From Thermasporomyces sp036564245 (GTDB taxonomy: Bacteria > Actinomycetota > Actinomycetes > Propionibacteriales > Actinopolymorphaceae): a stretch of DNA of 64,000 nt. Position numbers and translations under genes: made by a program. The stretch lies in contig DATCKU010000073.1 in assembly GCA_036564245.1 (NCBI GenBank), forward strand, positions 186,001 through 250,000. The letters are read 5' to 3'. Positions 1 to 8,483 of the stretch are shown in pieces. How positions within the stretch are numbered: position 1 is the stretch's first letter; each line of letters opens with the position of its first letter. Below the pieces are notes generated by a model. That model was not told the origin of the DNA. It did no database searches and saw only the letters and a list, made by a program, of their open reading frames with translations.

Positions 1-27
1 CGTGCCACGCCCGATCATCGAATGAGC

Positions 28-44
28 TACGACGCAGCGTCGTA
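28..44. promoter_or_regulatory. BlaI-type operator palindrome
   Basis: The 17 bases TACGACGCAGCGTCGTA form a perfect 8-bp inverted repeat around one central base and end two bases before the first ATG of the BlaI-like gene. BlaI/MecI/CopY repressors bind TAC...GTA palindromes over their own promoters, so this is probably the autoregulatory operator. No ribosome binding site fits between it and the ATG, so the transcript may be leaderless. Confidence 0.75.
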
Positions 45-46
45 AA

Positions 47-436
47 ATGGCCGACATGAGCAGGCTGGGCAGTCTTGAACGCGAGGTCATGGAGCAGATC
101 TGGTCGGCCAGTAAGCCGATCAGCGTACGGGAGGTGCACGAAAACCTCGCGCGCAACCGTGACATCGCCTACACGACGGTGATGACGGTGCTGGACCGCC
201 TGGCCAAGAAGTCCGTCGTACGCCGGATTCGCGACGGTCGCGCGTATCGGTACGAAGCCGTCGCCACCAAGGATCAGATGGTCGCCGACTTGATGCACGA
301 GGCCCTGGCCGACGCCGGCGGCAAGGCCGGCCGGCAGGCAGCCCTCGTACGCTTCGTCGACCAGGTGTCACCGGAGGAAGCGAAGGCCTTGCGTGAGGCC
401 TTGGAAAAGCTCGAGCGCCGCGGAGATGCCCGATGA
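47..436 (+). CDS. BlaI/MecI/CopY family transcriptional repressor
   Basis: The 129-residue product has the usual length and layout of penicillinase-repressor regulators. A winged helix occupies about residues 5-80, with the recognition helix in the stretch IAYTTVMTVLDRL, and a helical dimerisation tail follows. Family members repress beta-lactamase, copper or respiratory genes until a partner M56 protease inactivates them. The next gene encodes such a protease and overlaps by ATGA, so the two are translationally coupled. The first ATG lies directly behind the palindromic operator. An in-frame ATG at 56 is an alternative start. The genes controlled besides this operon cannot be told from the window. 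Confidence 0.93.
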   Translation: MADMSRLGSLEREVMEQIWSASKPISVREVHENLARNRDIAYTTVMTVLDRLAKKSVVRRIRDGRAYRYEAVATKDQMVADLMHEALADAGGKAGRQAALVRFVDQVSPEEAKALREALEKLERRGDAR

Positions 437-1377
437 CTCCTGTCATCCTCGCCGGACTGGGCCTCCTGCTCGCAGGACCGGTGGCGGGAGCGCTTGCCCG
501 CGCCACGTGGCCTGCGCAGGTCCCACGAGCGGCGATCGTCTTGTGGCAGTCCATCTCGCTCGCGGCCGTGCTCGCCGTCCTCGGTGCCGGCCTCAGCCTG
601 GGCCTCCGGATCGTGACGCACCCCAGCCCGAGCACCCTCGAGATCGTCGCTCACTTGCTGGTGATGGCGCTCACCCTCCTGGTGCTCGCCCGCCTGGTGT
701 GGGCGTCGGTGCGCGTCGCCGTACGCACGAGGGCGGCGCGACGGCGCCATCGCATGCTGGTCGACCTGCTGGCGAGTCATGACGGTACGGATGGTGCCGA
801 GCGGCAGGCAGGCTCGTGCGCCCACGGCATCCGCGAGATGTCCGGGCTGCGCATCCTGAGCGAACCGACTCCGCTCGCCTACTGCCTTCCCGGGCTCGGA
901 CGTTCGCGGGTGGTGCTGTCGGATGGCACCCTCGACCATCTCGACCGCGCCGAGCTCGAGGCCGTCCTCGCGCACGAGCGGGCGCACCTGCGGGCGAGGC
1001 ACGACCTCGTGGTGGAGGCCTTCACCGCGTTGTGTGAGGCATTTCCACGGCTCGTACGCAGTCGGACGACCCTCCAGCAGACCCGGCTGTTGATCGAGAT
1101 GCTGGCCGACGACGCCGCCCGGCGACGGGTTGGTGCCGGTGCGGTCGCACGGGCACTGGTCACGCTGGCGGGCGCGCGACCACCGGAGCCCGTGGCTGGG
1201 CTCGCAGCCTCCGGCCAGGGCACCGTGGCCAGGGTGCGCCGCCTGGCCGAGCCCGAGGCGTCCCGCCCGGTGTTGTCGATGGCGTGCTACCTGGCCTCCG
1301 CCGCGATCCTCGGCCTGCCGACCGTCGCCGTCGCGGTCCCGTGGCTCGCCGGCGTGGTGGAGGCGCTGGCCCGCTGA
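433..1377 (+). CDS. M56 family (BlaR1-like) membrane metallopeptidase
   Basis: A 314-residue integral membrane protein that overlaps the BlaI-like gene by four bases. Three hydrophobic segments are visible near residues 3-22, 33-58 and 70-93, and another lies near 278-310. The zinc-protease motif HERAH (HExxH) is at about residues 181-185, in the cytosolic region between them. In this family the protease senses a signal and cleaves, or triggers cleavage of, the cognate BlaI repressor. There is no C-terminal penicillin-binding sensor domain as in true BlaR1, so the signal is unknown. This short form is the common actinobacterial type. Confidence 0.92.
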   Translation: MTPVILAGLGLLLAGPVAGALARATWPAQVPRAAIVLWQSISLAAVLAVLGAGLSLGLRIVTHPSPSTLEIVAHLLVMALTLLVLARLVWASVRVAVRTRAARRRHRMLVDLLASHDGTDGAERQAGSCAHGIREMSGLRILSEPTPLAYCLPGLGRSRVVLSDGTLDHLDRAELEAVLAHERAHLRARHDLVVEAFTALCEAFPRLVRSRTTLQQTRLLIEMLADDAARRRVGAGAVARALVTLAGARPPEPVAGLAASGQGTVARVRRLAEPEASRPVLSMACYLASAAILGLPTVAVAVPWLAGVVEALAR

Positions 1378-1501
1378 CGTCACAGCCTGCTGGTCGCCGC
1401 GCGGGCGAAACCATGGTTCGACGTGTGGTACGACGCGCTGCCCGTGGTGGGTGCCTCCGACCGCTTCGCCGAGGAGGCTGCGCCGGCTGAGGTGTGCCGC
1501 C

Positions 1502-1981
1502 TCACGCGGCCTTGCGTACATCCTCGCCGCGTTTTCGTCCCTTGCCGCCTCGCCGTCGGCGAAGTCTGCCTTCCAGCAGGGACGTCTTCGATCTCTTCTG
1601 TCCGGTGCCGCCTCGCCGCTTGCGCAGGCTGCCTTGCCGCACAGAGGTCTTCGATCTCTTCTGCGGGCTCTTCTTGGGACGTCTCGCGGATCGCTGCGTG
1701 AAAAGCGCGGTCTTCCTCCTCGGCCGGGCGGGAATCCGGTTGTGAAGCCGTCGGAGCAGGCGGTCGATCCAGCCAGCCCGTGGCTTCCCCTGGGCGCCAG
1801 CCGATCGCCCCGGCTTCGCGGAGCGCCGTTCCACCAGCCGACGAATGCCTCGGCGCAGCAGCGCGCCGAGTCGGCCCAGCTGCTCCCGCAGACTGACTCC
1901 GCCGATGAACGTCGCCACGAATCCGAGCACGACGCAGGCGAGAGTGACGATCAGCAGAACCCCGCCGATGATTGCCGTCAC
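1502..1981 (-). CDS. small membrane protein with a very basic repeat tail
   Basis: A 159-residue predicted protein starting at GTG with GGGGA upstream. It has one strong hydrophobic segment (about residues 2-30) followed by an arginine/lysine-rich cytoplasmic tail. The tail carries two copies of a roughly 21-residue unit that begins KRSKTS and ends in an R/K/G-rich run; this gives the repeated DNA near 1581 and 1648. I do not recognise a family. The gene starts about 30 bases after the stop of the FhuF-like gene on the same strand, so it may share that gene's iron-regulated promoter. The highly charged tail could bind nucleic acid or acidic lipid, but that is only inference. Opposite-strand reading frames here look like shadows. 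Confidence 0.5.
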   Translation of the reverse strand: MTAIIGGVLLIVTLACVVLGFVATFIGGVSLREQLGRLGALLRRGIRRLVERRSAKPGRSAGAQGKPRAGWIDRLLRRLHNRIPARPRRKTALFTQRSARRPKKSPQKRSKTSVRQGSLRKRRGGTGQKRSKTSLLEGRLRRRRGGKGRKRGEDVRKAA

Positions 1982-2011
1982 ATCGACAAGGTCCCCGGCC
2001 GATCCGCGCCG

Positions 2012-2779
2012 TCAAACCCGGGCGAGCGAGCCCAGTCGCCGGATCGGGCAGTACGAGCACAATGTCGGCTCCTTGCAGCGGTACGCAAGACAACAGGTCC
2101 GGCGCACTACATCTCCCGTGTCGTCGATCTCCACCAGGTCGGCGACCTGTGACCCGACAGCGTCGAGGAAGGCCGGAACGTCAGTTGACGGGTTGGCGGT
2201 GCGGGGCAGCAACAGATAGGCGATGGCGTGTGCCACAGAACCCCACAGCAGGCGTCGTCCTGCGCGCGTCAGCGTGTGGAGTCGTTCGACGAACGGCTGC
2301 AAGTGATCAGGGAGGACGTGCCCGGCAAGCCAACCCGCCAGGTCGGCACGACTGGTGAGCGGCGCGAGCGTCCGGGTCGGCTCGACGACGATGTACGGCG
2401 GCTCTGTCGCGACTTGCACGCGTACGGAGTCCAGGCCGAGGTCCGGCAGCACGTGCGCCGGCTCGGCGAGCTCGTTTGGGTACGCACACTCCGGTCTTGC
2501 GCGGCCTTTGTCCGCGGTCGGTGGGCCCGGCCACGACTGGAACGCCGCATCGACCACCCACCAGCTGTACTGCTTCCAGAAGAGCGTGGCCGCGACCTGT
2601 GGCGCACAGTCGTAGACGCGACGGACTTCCTCGAGATGGAGTACGAGGTCGGGTCGGTCGGCGGAGACGAGATCGCGGGCGGGAGTCCAGGTGCTCTGCT
2701 GGCTCGTCGCTGTCGTCCTCACGTCCGCTGCCCGCGCCCTCTTCTCGATCACACTCGACGACGTACCCGCCGGACTCAC
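2012..2779 (-). CDS. FhuF-like (2Fe-2S) ferric-siderophore reductase
   Basis: A 255-residue protein whose C-terminus carries the FhuF signature: Cys229-Cys230, ten residues, Cys241, two residues, Cys244 (CC-x10-C-x2-C). In FhuF these cysteines hold an unusual [2Fe-2S] cluster used to reduce iron from ferric hydroxamate siderophores in the cytoplasm. The rest of the protein matches the family in length but little else is diagnostic by eye. An IdeR-type iron box lies 15 bases upstream of the chosen GTG, which supports both iron repression and the assignment. The GTG has a GGAG directly against it, which is too close to be ideal, so a leaderless message or a slightly later start is possible. Confidence 0.82.
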   Translation of the reverse strand: MSPAGTSSSVIEKRARAADVRTTATSQQSTWTPARDLVSADRPDLVLHLEEVRRVYDCAPQVAATLFWKQYSWWVVDAAFQSWPGPPTADKGRARPECAYPNELAEPAHVLPDLGLDSVRVQVATEPPYIVVEPTRTLAPLTSRADLAGWLAGHVLPDHLQPFVERLHTLTRAGRRLLWGSVAHAIAYLLLPRTANPSTDVPAFLDAVGSQVADLVEIDDTGDVVRRTCCLAYRCKEPTLCSYCPIRRLGSLARV

Positions 2780-2793
2780 CTCCGGTCGGGAAC

Positions 2794-2812
2794 TTAGGAG
2801 AGCCTAACCTAT
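2794..2812. promoter_or_regulatory. IdeR/DtxR iron box
   Basis: TTAGGAGAGCCTAACCTAT matches 15 of 19 positions of the DtxR/IdeR consensus (TTAGGTTAGGCTAACCTAA), with both outer TTAGG/CCTA half-sites intact. It sits immediately upstream of the FhuF-like gene. Fe-loaded IdeR would repress the operon when iron is sufficient. Confidence 0.8.
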
Positions 2813-2920
2813 CTAGCTCGGGCGGCAAGCGGCAGATGCGCATATGCCGGAGTAGGACCGGCCGGCATCGGGCAGTCGTACCGTCACCAGGGCTGGCGTT
2901 CGCGGACAGCCAGAAAACAT

Positions 2921-2938
2921 CCACTGAACGTGGTCATT
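2921..2938 (-). repeat. intergenic AATGACCACG motif, copy A
   Basis: On the minus strand the bases read AATGACCACGTTCAGTGG, 36 bases past the smc stop and on the same strand as smc. The CCAC/GTGG halves can pair around a five-base loop. It is one of a set of similar 3'-end motifs in this window (see findings). Confidence 0.55.
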
Positions 2939-2973
2939 GACGCGGGGGAGGATCGAGCCCCCGGGAGGGTGAA

Positions 2974-5900
2974 TCAGGCGGGCTGGGGCTCGCGGAGCCG
3001 TTGGCTGATCACGACCGACACGCCGTCCCCACGCATCGACATCCCGTAGAGCGCATCCGCGATCTCCATGGTGCGCTTCTGGTGGGTGACGATGATCAGC
3101 TGGCTCGTCTCCCGGAGCTCCTCGTAGAGCTCGAGCAGGCGGCCGAGGTTCGTGTCGTCGAGGGCAGCCTCCACCTCGTCCAGCAGGTAGAACGGGCTCG
3201 GCCGCGCCTTGAACAAGGCCACGAGGAACGCCACCGCCACAAGCGAACGCTCACCGCCGGAGAGCAGCGACAGGCGCTTGACCTTCTTGCCAGGCGGCCG
3301 CGCCTCGACCTCCACGCCGGTGGTCAGCATGTCCGTCGGGTCGGTCAGCACCAGGCGCCCCTCGCCACCAGGGAAGAGCCGGCTGAAGACCTCCGCAAAC
3401 TGCTTCTCGGTGTCTCGATACGCCGCCGTGAAGACCTGCTCGACCCGGTCGTCCACCTCGCGGATGATCTCGAGCAGGTCCCTACGGGTCTTCTTCAGGT
3501 CTTCCAGCTGCTCGGTGAGGAACTTGTGCCGCTCCTCCATCGCGGCGAACTCTTCCAAAGCCAACGGGTTGACCTTGCCGAGCATCGCGAGCTGGCGCTC
3601 TGCACGCTTCAAGCGCTTCTCCTGCTCGGCACGGTCGAACGGCCGGCTCTCCACCTCGAGCTGCACCTGCCCGTCGGGCTCGTCAGCACCTCCGTCGGGC
3701 TGCGCCGGTGACACAGGCACGGGCACGTGTGGCCCGTATTCGGCGATCAGGGTCTCCGGCTCGATGCCCAGCTCCTCGATCGCCCGCTGCTCGAGCTGAT
3801 CGATCCGCATGCGCTGCTCGGCCCGCGCCATCTCGTCCTTGTGGACCGAGTCGGTCAGCGAGTCGAGCTCCTCGCTCAACGCTCGGACCCGTTGCCGCAC
3901 CTGCTGCAGCTCAGCGTCGCGGGCCGCGCGTGCCTGCTCGGCTTCCTGGCGTTCCCGTCCGGCCTCGGCAAGCGACTTCTCCAACCGGGCCAGCACGATC
4001 TGCACGCCGGCGAGTACGGCACCGGCCACGTGGGCCTCGCGCATCCGCCGCTCGCGCCGGATCCGAGCGCGTTCCCTGGCCGCGCGTTCCTCTCGCGCCG
4101 TCCGCTCCAGGGAGTCGGCACGACCGGCCAACGCCCGACCGCGTTCCTCGGCGGTACGCAGGGCGAGCCGGGCCTCCATCTCGCGTTGTCGTGCCTCCCG
4201 GGCGAGCTCGGCAAGCCGGTCGCGTTCCTCCGTCGACGGCTCGTCCTCGCTCGCGTCCTCCGCGTTGGCGAGACGCTCCTCGAGCGTGCCGAGACTTGCC
4301 TGGTCGCGGGCCATCGCCTCGCGAGCCTCCGCGATCGCCGTCTCCAGCCGCTCGGCCTCGGCACGCGCGGAGCGGGTCGTCGAGCCCAGCTCACCGAGCC
4401 GCTCTGCGGCGGCCGCCAGCTGAGCGTCCGACTCGTGCAACCGGGCGAGCGTCTCGTCGACCCGGCGCTGTGCGGCCGCCCGCTCCTGTTCCACCTCCGA
4501 ACGCTCCTGGCGCAGCCGCTCGGCACGCTCCCGGGCCTGTCGCAGCCGCTCCTCGGCGTCGTCGACCGCCGCCTGGACCTCGAGCAGGCTGGGCTGCGCC
4601 GCTGACCCGCCATGCCCGATGTGCGCGCCGAGCAGGTCGCCGTCCCGGGTCACGGCGATGACGTCGGGGTGATCGGCGACGAGGCTCCGCGCTGCCGCGA
4701 GGTCGTCGACCACCGCGACCCGCGCGAGCACCCGGACCAGGGCGGGAAGGATCTCAGCCGGCGCTGAGACCACGTCGACGGCATACCGGGCACCGACCGG
4801 CAGCGGCGGCCACGTGGCCGGGTCCTCCTGGACGACTGCGCCCGCGCCACCGAGAACCAGACCCGCGCGACCGAGGTCGTGCGTACGCAGGTGGAGGAGC
4901 GCGCCGACGGCGGCGTCGATGGACTCGACGGCGACGGCATCGGCCAGCCGGCCGAGGGCACCCGCGACGGCCGCTTCGTACCCAGGCTCGACCGTGAGCA
5001 GGGCCGCGACCGATCCGAGCAGCCCGGAAACCTCCTCACTGGCGGCGAGCAGCTCGGCGGCACCGTCCTTGCGGGTGAGACCCAGCTCCAGCGCCTCCTT
5101 GCGGGCCGCCTGAGCAGCCCGCTCCCGCTCCGCCTCCTGCTCGGCCTGCCGCAGCGTGGCGAGTCGCTCGTCGATCGCCTCCAGGGCTGAGCATGCCGCC
5201 TCGTGCTCGGCATCGAGCCCGCTCTCCCCCGCGTCCAGGTTCTTGACCTCGGCCTCCATGGCCTCGAACTCGCGTGCCGCGGTTTCGGCCCGGGCCAGCG
5301 CCTCGGCATGTGCGGCCGTCAGGCGCTCGATCTCGTTCTGCCGGGTCTCGAGCCGGCTCCGCACGGTGTCCACCTGGCCGGCCAGTCGCGCGAGGCCTTC
5401 CCGGCGGTCGGCTGCCGCACGCAGCAAGGCGGCAATCCGTCGCTCCTCCTCCGCGTGCGCGACCTCCAGCGCTTGTCGATGACCGATCGCCTCGTCGAGC
5501 GCCACGCGGTGAGTTTCCACCTCGGCGGCGATCGCCTGCTCCTGCTCGCGGATCTGGGCCGCCTCGGCCTCGAGTTCCTCAGGGTCGCGGCCGAGCTGCT
5601 CCTCCTCGGTCGTCTCGGCGAGATGCCGGCTGCGCTCCCTCGCAAGACTCGCCGTGCCACGGAGGCGTTCGGAGAGGCTGGAGAGCTTGTACCACGTCTC
5701 CTGCGCCCGAGCCACGCGCGGAGCGTCCTCGCGGAGCCCCTCTTCCAACGTGCTCTCCGCTTCACGCACGGCGAGGAGCTCACGTTCGACTGCGGCACGG
5801 CGTTCCCGCAGCGCGTTCTCGTCCGCGATCTCCTGCTCCAGCGCTGTCTTGAGCTGCACCAGATCGTCAGCCAGGAGTCGCGCCTTCGCGTCGCGCGCCT

Positions 5901-6561
5901 CAGCCTGGATCACGGCCGCCTTCCGGGCCGCCTCGGCCTGCTTGCTGAGGGGCCGTAGGGCCCGCCGGATCTCGGTCAGCAGGTCTTGCAGGCGGGTGAG
6001 GTTGCCTTCGGTGGCCTCCAGCTTGCGAAGCGCCTTCTCCTTGCGCTTGCGGTGCTTGAGGACGCCAGCCGCTTCCTCGATGAACCCACGCCGCTCCTCC
6101 GGCGTGGCGTGCAGGATCGAATCGAGCTGGCCCTGTCCGACGATGACGTGCATCTCCCGGCCGATACCGGAGTCGGAGAGCAGCTCCTGGATGTCGAGCA
6201 GCCGGCATGTCTGACCGTTGATGGCGTACTCGGAACCGCCGTTGCGGAACATGATCCGGCTGATCGTGACCTCGGAGTAGTCGATCGGCAGCGCGCCGTC
6301 GGAGTTGTCGATGGTGAGGACGACCTCTGCGCGGCCGAGCGGAGCACGTCCGGCGGTGCCGGCGAAGATGACGTCCTCCATCTTCCCGCCACGCAGGCTC
6401 TTGGCACCCTGCTCCCCCATGACCCAGGCGATGGCGTCGACGATGTTGCTCTTCCCGGAGCCGTTGGGTCCGACGACGCAGGTGATGCCGGGCTCGAAGT
6501 GCAACGTCGTAGACGATGCGAACGACTTGAACCCGCGCAACGTCAGGCTCTTCAGATGCAA
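2974..6561 (-). CDS. smc: chromosome partition protein SMC
   Basis: A condensin ATPase that organises and segregates the chromosome together with ScpA and ScpB. With the TTG start at 6561 the protein is 1195 residues. This start gives the classical N-terminus LHLKSLTLRGFKSF and has GAGGAGA nine bases upstream; an ATG 51 bases earlier would add an unlikely extension. The Walker A motif GPNGSGKSN lies near residues 32-40. Two long coiled coils flank a hinge near residues 500-640. The ABC signature LLSGGE is near 1100 and Walker B (LLDEVEAALD) near 1130. ftsY, which often follows smc in actinobacteria, is not here; the FhuF operon follows instead. Confidence 0.97.
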   Translation of the reverse strand: MHLKSLTLRGFKSFASSTTLHFEPGITCVVGPNGSGKSNIVDAIAWVMGEQGAKSLRGGKMEDVIFAGTAGRAPLGRAEVVLTIDNSDGALPIDYSEVTISRIMFRNGGSEYAINGQTCRLLDIQELLSDSGIGREMHVIVGQGQLDSILHATPEERRGFIEEAAGVLKHRKRKEKALRKLEATEGNLTRLQDLLTEIRRALRPLSKQAEAARKAAVIQAEARDAKARLLADDLVQLKTALEQEIADENALRERRAAVERELLAVREAESTLEEGLREDAPRVARAQETWYKLSSLSERLRGTASLARERSRHLAETTEEEQLGRDPEELEAEAAQIREQEQAIAAEVETHRVALDEAIGHRQALEVAHAEEERRIAALLRAAADRREGLARLAGQVDTVRSRLETRQNEIERLTAAHAEALARAETAAREFEAMEAEVKNLDAGESGLDAEHEAACSALEAIDERLATLRQAEQEAERERAAQAARKEALELGLTRKDGAAELLAASEEVSGLLGSVAALLTVEPGYEAAVAGALGRLADAVAVESIDAAVGALLHLRTHDLGRAGLVLGGAGAVVQEDPATWPPLPVGARYAVDVVSAPAEILPALVRVLARVAVVDDLAAARSLVADHPDVIAVTRDGDLLGAHIGHGGSAAQPSLLEVQAAVDDAEERLRQARERAERLRQERSEVEQERAAAQRRVDETLARLHESDAQLAAAAERLGELGSTTRSARAEAERLETAIAEAREAMARDQASLGTLEERLANAEDASEDEPSTEERDRLAELAREARQREMEARLALRTAEERGRALAGRADSLERTAREERAARERARIRRERRMREAHVAGAVLAGVQIVLARLEKSLAEAGRERQEAEQARAARDAELQQVRQRVRALSEELDSLTDSVHKDEMARAEQRMRIDQLEQRAIEELGIEPETLIAEYGPHVPVPVSPAQPDGGADEPDGQVQLEVESRPFDRAEQEKRLKRAERQLAMLGKVNPLALEEFAAMEERHKFLTEQLEDLKKTRRDLLEIIREVDDRVEQVFTAAYRDTEKQFAEVFSRLFPGGEGRLVLTDPTDMLTTGVEVEARPPGKKVKRLSLLSGGERSLVAVAFLVALFKARPSPFYLLDEVEAALDDTNLGRLLELYEELRETSQLIIVTHQKRTMEIADALYGMSMRGDGVSVVISQRLREPQPA

Positions 6562-6918
6562 CGGCGCGACTCTCCTCGATCTGTCGACGGGCTGCTCGTC
6601 GTGCCCGACCAAGCCGCCTACCCGGGCTGCTCCGTCGGGCCGTGGGCCGGGCGCTTCAGGGTGGGTGTCGTGTGTGAAGTGCCCTACCCAAATGGGGCGC
6701 TCAGTCGACGATACTCGGGCGGCACCCGTCTACTGACGGCGGCGCGCGCTCGACACCCCGAGTGACAACGTCACGATCTGCTCCAGGTGCAGGACAAGCG
6801 AAACGGGACGCCCTGCGGATCAGGCGTCCCGTCACTAATGGTGTCGACCTAGTCTGCTCTTGAGTTGTGATCTCCCTCAGGCCACCCGCCAGCCGGATCA
6901 CCGACTGGCCAGCTGGCC
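6562..6918. other. intergenic region between smc and the coiled-coil gene
   Basis: About 350 bases with no convincing gene. It must hold the smc promoter, and it contains the strong hairpin at 6803-6832. No repeats or other RNA features were recognised. Confidence 0.5.
6803..6832 (-). terminator. intrinsic terminator downstream of the coiled-coil gene
   Basis: ACGGGACGCC and GGCGTCCCGT form a perfect 10-bp stem around a 10-base loop. On the minus strand the hairpin is followed by a short T-containing run. It lies about 90 bases after the stop of the small minus-strand gene, so it probably ends that transcript and insulates smc. Confidence 0.75.
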
Positions 6919-7116
6919 TCAGGTCAGCACAGGCTCGTGCTGAGATTCGAGCGTAAGCAGCTGTCCTTCGTGGATCGCCGCGTTCAGGGAGTCGTTCTCG
7001 GCCTGGAGCCGCATGACATGCGCCTCCAGTTCCGACACTCGTTTCTGCAGACGTCGCACCTCGGAGACCAGACGGGGGTCAGGGCCACCGACGTGGCCGA
7101 GGAGCGCTTTCGCCAT
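6919..7116 (-). CDS. small conserved coiled-coil protein
   Basis: A 65-residue protein beginning MAKALLGHVGGPDPRLV with GGAGG seven bases before the ATG; longer upstream starts lack this. After a glycine/proline-rich head there is a leucine heptad region (about residues 18-50) typical of a dimeric coiled coil. I recall similar short proteins in other actinobacteria, but no function is known to me. It stands alone between smc and mutM, where mycobacteria carry an acylphosphatase gene. A strong terminator follows it. Confidence 0.75.
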   Translation of the reverse strand: MAKALLGHVGGPDPRLVSEVRRLQKRVSELEAHVMRLQAENDSLNAAIHEGQLLTLESQHEPVLT

Positions 7117-7485
7117 GTGGGGTCCTCCACGCTGAGAGACCGAAAGGATGGTCGGGAAAAGTTTCAGCACAGCACTCGAGTCACGCAAGGAGTGCTAGCG
7201 GCATCTCTAGCGTCTCATCCTTCGGCCGTGCCGTCAAGGTGACGGGGCCGCCACGCAAAGTGACGAGATGGTCGCGCTTCCGACTCATACATTTCGTGCG
7301 ACGTCATGACATTCCAGACAGGGCTCGTGATAATCCACGTGCCGGCTGGGATGGAAGGAAACTACCTTCACCCGAAAGGCATCGGGATATGGTCCGATCG
7401 ACCTTTCGCAAACGCCGGCTGATCAAGGTAAGGAAAGGACCGAACAACCGCCGTCAGCAGCCTACGAACGCGATCGATCGAATCC
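7117..7485. other. intergenic region without a recognised gene
   Basis: About 370 bases between the mutM stop and the coiled-coil gene. It should hold the coiled-coil gene's promoter. The part near 7280-7440 is less GC-rich than its surroundings, but no reading frame there has a ribosome binding site or family resemblance. Confidence 0.4.
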
Positions 7486-8376
7486 CTAGCTGGCCTTGTG
7501 AGGCGAGCCGCGACGCCGCGGTCGAGGCTGGCATCGCCTGCAGAAAAAGGACGAGCGGTTCATGAACGCCTCGCGCACGATGGGTGTTCCGCACCGATGG
7601 CAAGGCTCGCCTTCGCGCCCGTAGGCCGCGAGCGACCGCTCGAAGTACCCGCTCTCACCGTTGACGTTCACATACAAACGGTCAAAGGAAGTTCCACCGT
7701 CTCGTAGTGCCGCCTCCAGCACCTCCCGGACGGCCGCGAGCACCCGGACGACCTCGGACCTTCGCAACGTCGCGGTCGGTCTGTCGTAGTGCAGCCTGGC
7801 CCGCCAGAGCGCCTCGTCGGCGTAGATGTTGCCGATACCAGAGATCAGTGTTTGGTCCAGCAGGGCACGTTTGAGCGTGGTTCGGCGCGCCTTGATCGTC
7901 CGGATGAATTGTTCGTCGTCGAATTCCGGATCAAGGGGATCGCGCGCGATATGGCTGATTGCGACGGGAACCTGGCCGCCAGCGGGGCTGATTTCGCTCG
8001 TCCACACTCCGCCGAACATGCGTTGATCGACGAAACGAAGTTCCATCGGCTCGGAATATGCATGGTCGGCAAGCCGAAATCGCACGCGAAGGTGCGGCTC
8101 GTCGGGAGCCTGCGGGGTACGAATGAGAAATTGGCCACTCATTCCGAGATGCGCGATGATCGCCTCGGAAGAATCCAGCGGGAGCCAGAGAAATTTCCCG
8201 CGACGCCTTGCCGCGAGCACCTTCCGGCCAGTCAACCGGTCGACGAAGTCCCGCACACCGGGCGCATGCCGACGTACTGGTCGCTCGTGACGAACTTCGA
8301 CCTCGGCGAACGACCGCCCCACGACGAAGCGCTCCAAGCCACGCCGGACCACCTCGACCTCAGGCAACTCGGGCAT
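7486..8376 (-). CDS. mutM: formamidopyrimidine-DNA glycosylase (Fpg/MutM)
   Basis: A base-excision repair enzyme that removes 8-oxoguanine and formamidopyrimidines and nicks the abasic site. The 296-residue protein begins with the invariant MPELPEVE, where Pro2 is the catalytic nucleophile and Glu3 follows. It contains the conserved lysine in RRGKFLWL and ends in a CHRC-x16-CRRC zinc finger that binds DNA. GGAGG lies five bases before the ATG. It follows rnc on the same strand, as in other actinobacteria, separated by about 107 bases. Confidence 0.97.
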   Translation of the reverse strand: MPELPEVEVVRRGLERFVVGRSFAEVEVRHERPVRRHAPGVRDFVDRLTGRKVLAARRRGKFLWLPLDSSEAIIAHLGMSGQFLIRTPQAPDEPHLRVRFRLADHAYSEPMELRFVDQRMFGGVWTSEISPAGGQVPVAISHIARDPLDPEFDDEQFIRTIKARRTTLKRALLDQTLISGIGNIYADEALWRARLHYDRPTATLRRSEVVRVLAAVREVLEAALRDGGTSFDRLYVNVNGESGYFERSLAAYGREGEPCHRCGTPIVREAFMNRSSFFCRRCQPRPRRRGSPHKAS

Positions 8377-8483
8377 CGCACCTCCGCAAGACCCGCCTGA
8401 CGACAGTGGATGAGCAGCGGTCTGGGGCAGAACCTAGGCGCTGCGAGACCGCTGGCCCATCCAACGACCGGTCGAGCGACCGA

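Noticed and set aside
1581..1663. Direct repeats near 1581 and 1648
   Set aside because: They encode the repeated KRSKTS units of the basic membrane protein, so they are coding rather than a separate element.
3001..6500. Long open frames opposite smc and other large minus-strand genes
   Set aside because: They are antisense shadows caused by high GC; they lack ribosome binding sites and family resemblance.
7239..7565. Plus-strand frame of 108 codons downstream of mutM
   Set aside because: It overlaps the mutM 3' end, is very arginine-rich and has no ribosome binding site.
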